A stretch of 25,188 bases of DNA, taken from positions 1 through 25,188 of the forward strand of contig JANBQS010000235.1 of NCBI GenBank assembly GCA_027577415.1, read 5' to 3'. Source of the DNA: Coemansia sp. RSA 922 (lineage: Eukaryota; Kickxellomycota; Kickxellomycetes; Kickxellales; Kickxellaceae). The translations under genes were made by a program, and so were the position numbers. This document shows positions 1 through 7,515 of the stretch, in pieces (positions within the stretch are counted from its first letter, which is position 1; every line of letters begins with the position of its first letter). The notes beneath the pieces are model-generated. The model made no database searches. It saw only the letters and a list, made by a program, of their open reading frames with translations, and was not told the DNA's origin.

Positions 1-2
1 CC

Positions 3-59
3 CTTGAAGACGATCTAGCCGATTTGGTATCCCAGATGAAAAAGCAGCTCAACGTCTAG
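3..59 (+). CDS. 3' end of a gene, C-terminal 18 codons only
   Basis: Frame 3 is open from the window edge and ends with TAG at 57-59. It gives a short, charged, helix-like C-terminus ending MKKQLNV, with an acidic LEDDLADL stretch just before it. The heptad-like spacing of leucines would fit the end of a coiled coil, but 18 residues are too few to name a family. The body of the gene lies left of the window. The other two frames hit stops within the first 20 bases. The gene is convergent with the disrupted gene at 283-1073. Confidence 0.55.
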   Translation, partial: LEDDLADLVSQMKKQLNV

Positions 60-282
60 CACTATTGTCGAGTTGAAACTGCTCTTCTCTGAAGACATGC
101 CACCGTTCTTACTATATCTTCTTTTATTACTATAAAAGACTACAACTGTTCCAATAAACTACACACACCAACACCACTATAACATGTGTGTTCAACGTCG
201 TTATTGTAGTGGCAAGTATAAGATTTTATTATGTTTGCTTTTTTTTTTTGTTTTGGCGCAGCCTTTAGGCTCAATATATTGA
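60..282. other. Convergent 3' intergenic region
   Basis: A/T-rich spacer between the + strand gene that ends at 59 and the - strand gene remnant that ends near 283. It carries T-rich runs (around 225-253) typical of 3'-end regions in this window. No ORF or RNA gene is apparent. Confidence 0.5.
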
Positions 283-1073
283 TTAGAGTAATTCACTTTC
301 TTGCCACAGTAGGCGGATTACCGGGTGCAGCTGGGGCATTGGTGTCGTCATCCAGAGCTGACTGCTGATGATACTGTGAATAATGTGATGTAGGCGGCTG
401 GGCACTTGCTGTGATTCGTTTCTAAAAGAGATCTTCCCATCAAGCTCGTCGTCACTGGAATCGAAATGGTACCACCAGTTAGACACCATTAACCAGTATT
501 TCTTGAAAATGTGTGGGGCCTTGATCATAGAGTAAGAGTAGTAGAAACCATGTGTACTGCGACATGTGAATGCTGGCACTTGAACATGACTTGATCGTAT
601 TTCTGATTTGGATTTCATATACGGCCATACACGGCACCAATCAATGGTGGAGATAATATTTATAGCATAAATATTCTTTACGAATAGCATCAATATATAG
701 TGCACCCCCTACTGTATATTTGATATCGCGCGCATCATCTGGTTCTGCAAATAGCGAAAAAGTATCCTTAACCGGCCTATACCATGCATATTTTATTTTC
801 CCCTCCTCTGAGACATCCTCCCTCGATGGCGATACCAAACCAAGCCATACGTTGTTGAATCCATCATTAGGTATTTTCTCCCTCAATTTATGTATAATAT
901 CGGCTAAATGAGGATGGTCTTTTTCGTTGTCGCCACCATGCATCACAATTGTGATTCTATTTTTTTTTCTTAATAAATTCGGCAAACTCTTCTTCGCTCC
1001 AGATTTTTGTAGCACCAGTCAACACTCCCATCAATGAACAGCCATTTGTCGAATATTGGGTATCCACAGACAT
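283..1073 (-). pseudogene. Disrupted unrecognised protein gene
   Basis: Reading starts at ATG 1073-1071 (MSVDTQYS...) and runs as a natural-looking protein (TKIWSEEEFAEFIKKK) into a run of nine A (T9 on the + strand, about 960-968), where the frame meets TAG. With one A fewer it continues without a break as RITIVMHGGDNEKDHPHL, down to about 685. There the frame breaks again: either a second indel, or an intron of 79 nt (donor gtaaag at 681, acceptor cag at 603), whose phases match and would join DAI to QIRSSHVQV. The final frame holds a W/Y-rich block (KKYWLMVSNWWYHF) and ends at 283. An alternative frame ends at 293 with a P/Q/S-rich disordered tail, so a third shift near 420 is possible. 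I do not recognise the family. Codons are clearly more A/T-ending than in neighbouring genes. It could instead be an intact gene with a homopolymer assembly error. Confidence 0.5.
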
Positions 1074-1561
1074 TTTTTTTGGTTAAATAAAAGTGCGAAT
1101 AATAAATGTAAATATTTTATGTTAAAAAATTGTTGAATAAAGAAAGAAAGACAATTTCCTTCCTAGGCCGCCCAGGGCCTCCCTTACACTCTTAGCCAGC
1201 ACCGCAGTCAGTCGCCAAGATGGGCACTCCCTCCTCCCCTCAAAAAAAATGCCTTAGTCTCCTTTGAAAAAAAAAAAAAAAACACACAAAGCGTGTCCCC
1301 AACCCGATAGAGTGGAAAAATAGCAAAAAAAGAAGCATTCTCCTCCGAAGGTGCCTAGCATATGTTCAGCCACGTAGAGGCTATTCTAATAATAGCGCAC
1401 ACATGTGAAAGAGTGTTGTAGCACTTTCGTGCTCTCCAGTCAAGGTAAAAAAAAAGAGTGAGAAAAAAGCACTTTTTTTTTCTAGCAGACTTTGTTGTGC
1501 CTAAATAGGGGAAACCCGGTACCGCAGCAGACCCTCAAAAATAAATAAATACCAACTCTAT
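1074..1561. other. Intergenic region, VPS1 3' side and upstream of the disrupted gene
   Basis: No coding region is seen in 488 bp. It holds long A/T homopolymers (for example A16 near 1266-1282 and T9 near 1474-1482), which fit a 3' UTR for VPS1 and an upstream region for the gene starting at 1073. A short perfect hairpin, AGCAC-TTTC-GTGCT, lies at 1420-1433. It does not match the histone stem-loop consensus, and I attach no function to it. Confidence 0.45.
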
Positions 1562-4034
1562 CTACATAGCCTCATTAATGATTGCAAATGCCTTCTTGTA
1601 GACGCCAAGCATCGCCTCGCACTGATCCCGCTCAGCAACCAGCGCCGGGTCTTCTTGAAGCAAGTCAGCAACAAGCGGCTCCTTGTACAACTCCTCAACC
1701 AAGCGATTCTGCATATTCTGACAGACCTCGTTAACCAACAAGTGCATGATAGCCTTTGGCACAAGGTCCTGGACAGACTTGCGCACAATACTGAAATACG
1801 AGGCAATCAACGACCGAATCAGCGTCGTCTCCATCTCGTCGCGCTGCTCAGCCGTAGTCAGCTCAGTAGACATCTGCGCCGAAAGTGCAGAAACATCCTC
1901 GTCAAACGAAGTACCCTCGCCAGCCAAGTTGCTGAGTCGGTTGGGCACTGGGATGACCGAGATATATCCAACGCGCGGCTCATCCGCTGATACATGCAAA
2001 CCGTCGCGACGCCCGCTGGTGCCAAAGAACGACGTGAAAAACTTGCCATGAGCTGGACCGTTCGGCGAAGAAGTCGCTCCAACTGGCGAGCCCGAGCCTG
2101 GACGACGCAGCTGCGAGCCAGAGGACACAGAGGCGAACCCATCGAGCTTCGCCTTTGCGCGGACGTCGTCTACACGGTCGTCGATCTCATTGCCATCAAT
2201 GGAGTTTGCGTCGTAGGTAATCTCGTCGACCGACCCGTGAGCATTGACAATCACAGTCTCGGCATCTATCGACCGGTGCCGAGCGCCACTGATGGTCTTG
2301 TTGCCAACCTCGCGTACTCGCGAGCGAGACGCCTCCTTGCGCTTGCGCTCCATCTTGCGCTGGAGGTCGTTGATAGCACCGGGCCCACCGATAAAGTCCG
2401 GGTGGTTGGTATTGATATACGCGCGCTCTATCGATATCAGGCTCTCGACATAGGCCGCAGTGGGACCGACCCGCTCGCGCAAGAGATCGCTCACAACCTC
2501 CATCACCCGGGCATGCAAGCGCGGATAGCGCCTCATCTCGTTATTGCCGCAAGAAAGCCCAATCTTCATCAGCTCCTCATAAGCAAGCTGCACGCAGCGC
2601 TGTGCCGGCGGCTCCAGTGACTTTATCTGAGGCTTGACCAGTAGCTGGAACGCAATCTCGGGCACAAACAGCGACGCACGCGGCCCAGTGGAATTGCGAA
2701 TTGCCGTCCGGATATCGTGATTCGTCAAGTTGGCCGTGGGGTTGACGCTGTCGAGTCCCGAGGCAAAGATCTCGTTGAAAATGTAGTACAGCCGAGCACC
2801 TCCACATAGCTCGGCCGTCGACATCTCGGGCGCCGTGCCTTCTATAGAGTTGCTAAACTCGGTGGCAAACAGCGTGACAGCCTTTAACAACCGGCTCGAG
2901 TTGGAGACAGAGTCGTTCTTCGTAGTCATACGCCCGTAGGAGCTCAGCTCCTGCTCAGTCTGACTGATAAGCGCATTGATCTTGGTTTTGATGTTGGGCA
3001 AGTGGTCGCGGATGTGCTGCATCAACAGTTGGTTCAGCAGCTTGGCCAGGTTGCCAGTTCCACAGTGCTGCTGGATAGTGCGATACACCGGGTGATTGAG
3101 GAAGAAATCAGTCTCGTAGGCAAGAGAATCAGCAATGGGCTTGTTAGCCACGGTGTCTTCCTGGCTGCGATTGACCACACCGACAAATCCCAAGCGAAGC
3201 GGGTAGACACGACCAGTGAGAATGTCCAGCGAGTTGGTGCCACGGTCCATCAAGTCGATCTTGGTGATTACGCCGATGGTGCGACTGCCCTTGGGGTCAA
3301 CCTCGCGCGCAAACTTGAGACTCTCCGAATTGACGATATCGACATTGGCCGGACTGATCGCCACAATAATGCTGTTTGGCTTGGAGATATACTCAAACAC
3401 CAAGCTCCGCGTTTGCGACTCGATATCTGACGGCTGGTCGCCGACTGGGATCTTGGTGATGCCAGGCAAGTCAACAAGTGTCAGGTTGAGTACGTCTGCT
3501 GACGAGATCCGCAGGTGAATCGGCGTCTTTACAATACCCTTGTTGCTCCCAGCCAGGCGGTCCGTCTCGCGCTCGATCTCACGACGCACCTCTGCCATAT
3601 CAGTAAACACTTTGCCAGGGAGGTGCAGGAACTGCGCACGAGCTGGCGGGGGCGTATTGTCCGCAGCACCCTCTTTATCATATGGCACATTGACCAGCTG
3701 CAAGACCAGCGGGCGGCGCGTCACGATGCCACTTCCGCGGGGCAAAAAGTCGCGACCAACTATGTTTTCGAGCACCGACGACTTGCCACTCGATTGGGAT
3801 CTACAAAATGATTCAACAGGGACGTCAATTCGAGGCCATGCAATAAAATAAACAAGCAAACAAACGAGAGTGCTCGATATTAGCATCAACATTAGGATAA
3901 ACAAGCAGTAGACAGACGTCAAGTACAGGTACAACTTACCCGACTACGACGATTTGCGGAAGGTCGATTTCGTCCTGGCCCACAGTGTTGAAGACGTCCT
4001 GGAGCCTATTGACGGTTGGAATCAGCTTGTCCAT
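1562..4034 (-). CDS. VPS1: Dynamin-like GTPase Vps1
   Basis: Large GTPase that oligomerises on membranes and drives scission in endosome/Golgi-to-vacuole sorting, endocytosis and peroxisome fission. Two exons: 4034-3940 ([16 protein letters not shown]..., the classic Vps1/dynamin N-terminus) and 3800-1562, joined by a 139-nt intron with donor gtaagt and acceptor ttttgtag. The product is 777 residues. The GTPase motifs are all present: P-loop GSQSSGKSS (32-40), switch I Thr59, DLPG (142-145), TKID (211-214) and VNRSQ for G5. The middle/stalk region follows, then a low-complexity insert (about 540-680) in the place of the PH domain, as expected for Vps1, then a GED (about 685-777). The length is slightly above the roughly 700 residues of yeast Vps1, because of the insert. 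A contiguous ORF starting at 3934 would use intron sequence as its N-terminus and lose the P-loop glycine, so the spliced form is preferred. Confidence 0.96.
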
Positions 4035-4364
4035 TTTTTTGTGATAAGAGAAAGCTCCTGTGCTCTAAAGTGCAAGCAATTCCAAGCAAATGTCAATTGA
4101 ACCACGACAAGCAAAGAGAAAAGTAGGAAGGAGAAAAAAAACACACACAAAAAAGAAAAGTAATTCGCTATAAAAAAAAAAGAAAGAGGAAAGAAAAAAT
4201 ATACTATCAAGATTAACGAAAGCAGACGACGCATACATGTGTACAACACATCTCTTGGCACCACCAGCGATCAGCGAATCTCACTTCAGCAAGCATTACG
4301 CGAAGCAATCCAGACCGCAGCCCGCCAGACAAACATCGTCCAAATTCCCTTACACTCTTTCGGC
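4035..4364. promoter_or_regulatory. VPS1 upstream region and polo kinase 3' end
   Basis: 330 bp between the VPS1 start and the kinase stop. On the VPS1 sense strand the last 180 bases before the ATG are strongly pyrimidine-rich, with long T and CT runs, a common feature of fungal promoters and leaders. No ORF of its own is supported. Confidence 0.45.
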
Positions 4365-7024
4365 TTACTTTCGGACAGGCAAATTCCAGTTGGCCAAGAC
4401 CTTTTGAGCGTGCTCAAGGCAGGACAGGAACCGCTCAATGGCGATAGTGGAGTCGCGAACCAGCATCGCTGGACCCTGACTGAGATCAAAGTGCCACTTG
4501 TTTCCGCGCTCATCCTTGTAGAAGATGTGCGTGTCCTCGTAGAGGAACAGCTTTGAGCGGTCCGCCATGTTGAACTGCAGCACATTTCCCGTCAGCAGAA
4601 ACACCAGGCCCACAGAAGTCGACAACGCCTGCAACAAGCACTTGACAAGGTCGGATCCGGAAGTGTCAGGACAAATGTCGTAGTCAACGTTCGCATGCAG
4701 CTTTTCGCTCATCTTCTTCCCGAACGAGCGCAACACGTTCCGCTTCTTGTCAAGTTGCGCCGGGAAGCTGTCCTTTGAGAAGCGGCCAATACTCGAGCGG
4801 TCCAGGTACGGCCGCACATAGACGTAGTCGCCAGAATCGTTGACATTTAACAGAGAAGTGTTGTCGTTGAACAGCGTGCCCACAGTCCCATCGCTCAGCT
4901 GGAATCCAAGCCCGTACTTTGTCAGTATCAGCCAGCTGAGTACGTACATGCCCACGCGCGGATAGTCAGACTGCTGGACAGCACGGCCATTGGCCTTTGC
5001 CGCCCGATCCAGCTCAGCCTCGAGCGAAGCGGATGAGCGCTGCAGGTACATTTCGGTTTGCTGGCAGAATCGCCGGAGTCGGTCCTTCCACTTCAATATC
5101 GACGGGATGTACTCTTCCGACAGCTTGGTCACTGTGCCAAACTCTGCCCGCACCTGGCACTGCACGGACGCCATACGGTTGGGCGACACCGTAGCCGGCG
5201 ACTTAACAGGCGGTGGCAAGTTAGCAGGCTCCACATCGCGAGTTCTGCGCGTCATTCTGCTGTCGCCATTGCCATTCACTGCCTCGGTGGGCTTGCTCGC
5301 ACGAGAGCGCAGGGCGTAGCCGTGCGAGTTGTGATGCGAACTTTGGTGCGAGACCGGCTGTGATGTGGGCGGTTGAAGCTGAGCGCCCAATTTCAGCCGA
5401 TCCAGCTGGTGGGCGACGTGGTGGTTCTCTTTCTCTGACTCTGCGTGCGCTCGAGCTGGCGGCTTGCGCGAGTAGGGCATCATATCTGTACCACCATTCC
5501 GCGCTCCTCCCTGCGAGTTGTTGGGCGCAACGCGGTTGGTAAGCTCTGGTATCGGCTCCAGTGGCTGGCGTCGACTAGACCGATCGCCATACATATCACG
5601 TCCAGGAACCTTGCTTAGAACAGCGGCGCCATTCGGTTTGTCAAGCGCGCCTGCAGCCACACGGGCGCTAGAAAGCAGAGTAGCCGGTTGCTGGGCTCGC
5701 TGACCCTGAGTCTTGAGGTGGGCGACAGCAAGCTCTTTATACTCTTGCAAGTTGCGAATGGGTCGGTCAAAGATAGCCGCAGGCATGAATTTGGGCACAC
5801 TGCTATCAGCATGAATCAAGAACCAGCCCTCATGGCAGACCTCGGATGCCTTCACTCGGTACCTCTCGCTCTTGCAGCACAGCTTGTTGATCAGATCCTT
5901 CGCCGACGTCGATGTATGCGGGTCTGGCGGAAACTCTATCTGCTGGTCAACGATCCGGCCATAGAGCTGCTGCAGACTGCTGCTTGCACGCTGGCTATTA
6001 AACGGCGGTTTGCCGTAGAGCATGACGTAGAGCAAGATGCCGGTAGCCCACACATCGACGCCAAAGCTGTGGCCCTCGCCGTTGCGAGTGACCAGCTCTG
6101 GCGCTAGAAAGTTGGGTGTGCCCAAAAACGACATTTTGCGATCACTCACGCTGTCGGCTATCGTCGACAACCCAAAGTCGGCAATTTTGATCCGGTTCAT
6201 GCTATCCAGCAGCAAATTGCTGTGCTTGATATCCCGATGGATAATCTGCGCGCTGTGTAGTGCCGATATGCCGCTTGCCAATTGCGCTATAAAATACCGC
6301 GACTCAAACTCGGTTAGCCGCTTGCGCTTGAGCAGCAAGTCATGCAGCGTCATGCTGGTGCACAGCTCCATTAGTATGTGTAGGCGCTCCTTGTTTTCGA
6401 ATATCGTGTGGAACCCCACGACGTTGTTGTGGCGAGGCAAGCGCCGCATCACCCGAATTTCGTATTTGACTCGCTCGATCACCTTTTGCCCCTTGATGCT
6501 GCTTTTGTCGATAATTTTACAAGCCCAATTCCCCTCCTCGACACGGCCCAGGACTTGCACCTCGTAGCAACGACCAAACGCGCCCTAAACAACAATAAGG
6601 AAACGAAAGGTAACAATCAGCGTTCGAATGCCTACATAAAAGCACAAAGGCCGCCAGTGCACCCCCCTCCCTTCCCTTCCTCCCCGCGCACACAGAGCAT
6701 AATCGACTACAGTGCCAGACACTAGCCGTGCTATATCAGGTTGGCTGCGCACAGAGCTTCAGGCATTGCTCTTAAAAGCTCTAACAATTCGCCTATATGT
6801 TGCTGCATGTGGCAACCCACGCATAGGTTGGCCACAAGCCTTAGGCTAAGTGCTTAAATGCTTACCCTTCCCAGCAAGGACACTACGCGATAACCCTGGT
6901 TGCCGTCCTTCTCGTCCACAAAAACCGCAGGCACTGACACGCCATCCGTGCTTGTAAAGATGTCTGAAGCCGCAAAAATACCCGCGCTTTCCGGTCGGCT
7001 CGCTAGCGTCGAGACCGCCATCAT
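4365..7024 (-). CDS. CDC5: Polo-like kinase (Cdc5/Plo1/PLK1 family)
   Basis: Ser/Thr kinase for mitotic entry, spindle, mitotic exit and cytokinesis. Exon 1 is 7024-6866 and exon 2 is 6584-4365, with a 281-nt intron (gtaagc ... tgtttag), giving 792 residues. Splicing is required: it rebuilds the glycine loop LLGR|GAFGRCYEV. The start is the first of two tandem ATGs, with an in-frame TGA two codons upstream. Seen: K76 (ACKII), HRD 169-171, DFG 189-191, GTPNFLAPE 208-216, WATG and PPF. A disordered basic linker (about 340-540) contains a KEN motif (438-440) and RQPL (391-394), possible APC/C degrons. Polo box 1 has W604 in LSWLILTKYGLGF. Polo box 2 follows at about 695-785. Oddities: the T-loop position matching PLK1 Thr210 is Ser205, and the PLK1 His538 position is Arg729, while Lys731 is kept. 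Some kinase motifs (IKIADFGLST) resemble PLK4, but the pair of canonical polo boxes argues for the PLK1/Cdc5 class. Confidence 0.93.
6585..6865 (-). other. Polo kinase intron
   Basis: 281-nt GT..AG intron, the longest in the window. The donor is gtaagc at 6865-6860 and the acceptor is ttgtttag ending at 6585. It separates residues R53 and G54 within the ATP-binding glycine loop. Phase 0. No ORF or RNA gene is apparent inside it. Confidence 0.85.
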
Positions 7025-7515
7025 AAGTCAAGTGAAAGCGTCAGCTTGTCCGGTGACACAACAACGCTGGCTGCTGTAGTGCACAAAGCGCGAGAGTGTA
7101 TGCGAATGTAAAGTCTGAATGTGAGGTGGCCAATTCAGTTACAACGAGTCTAGCGGCAAGTCGCAAATTGGGTTGGCGTGTGAGTAGTCGCAGTGCGTCA
7201 GCGAGGAATTACGAGTAATATACAAATACGAAATGTAAATAAACAACTTCAAGGAGGCGATAAAAAATAAATAATTAGAGCGGAAAGCCTGGCGCGTAGC
7301 AAGAAAGTGCAAAAAAAGATTCTTTAGGAACAGGGTCGGAAACCAGAAAACCGCACTGGACCACAAGAGACGTGATCGAATCTACAGATTCTAGACTATC
7401 ATTTGTTTACTATAAATTTATTGCCAACTCAAAATGTAACGAAAAGCAGTATAATTATTACCACGCTAGTAGTAGGCTAACAATCGAGCAGCACTAGCCA
7501 CATCAGTAGCTATTG
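7025..7515. promoter_or_regulatory. Polo kinase upstream region with forkhead-like sites
   Basis: 491 bp between the polo ATG and the RNA14 stop. The half away from the ATG is A/T-rich. Matches to the forkhead consensus RYMAAYA are seen: GTAAATA at 7235-7241 overlapping ATAAACA at 7239-7245 on +, and GTAAACAA on - at 7410-7403. Fungal polo genes are known targets of forkhead factors (CDC5 in the budding yeast CLB2 cluster, plo1 in fission yeast), so the sites are plausible, but the A/T-rich background makes chance matches likely. No coding region is supported. Confidence 0.4.

Noticed and set aside
1266..1282. Poly-A run considered as the tail of a retroposed element
   Set aside because: No target-site duplication or element body is seen, and similar homopolymers occur in most intergenic regions here.
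1994..2620. 208-codon + strand ORF opposite VPS1
   Set aside because: It lies wholly antisense to well-conserved Vps1 coding sequence and its translation has no recognisable features; it is a shadow of the opposite-strand codon bias.
3801..3934. Hydrophobic N-terminus for VPS1 from the contiguous ORF starting at 3934
   Set aside because: This is translated intron; the spliced first exon restores the conserved Vps1 N-terminus and the P-loop glycine.
7139..7366. 75-codon - strand ORF upstream of the polo kinase
   Set aside because: F/L/Y/I-rich translation of A/T-rich promoter DNA; no protein-like pattern and no splice link to the kinase.
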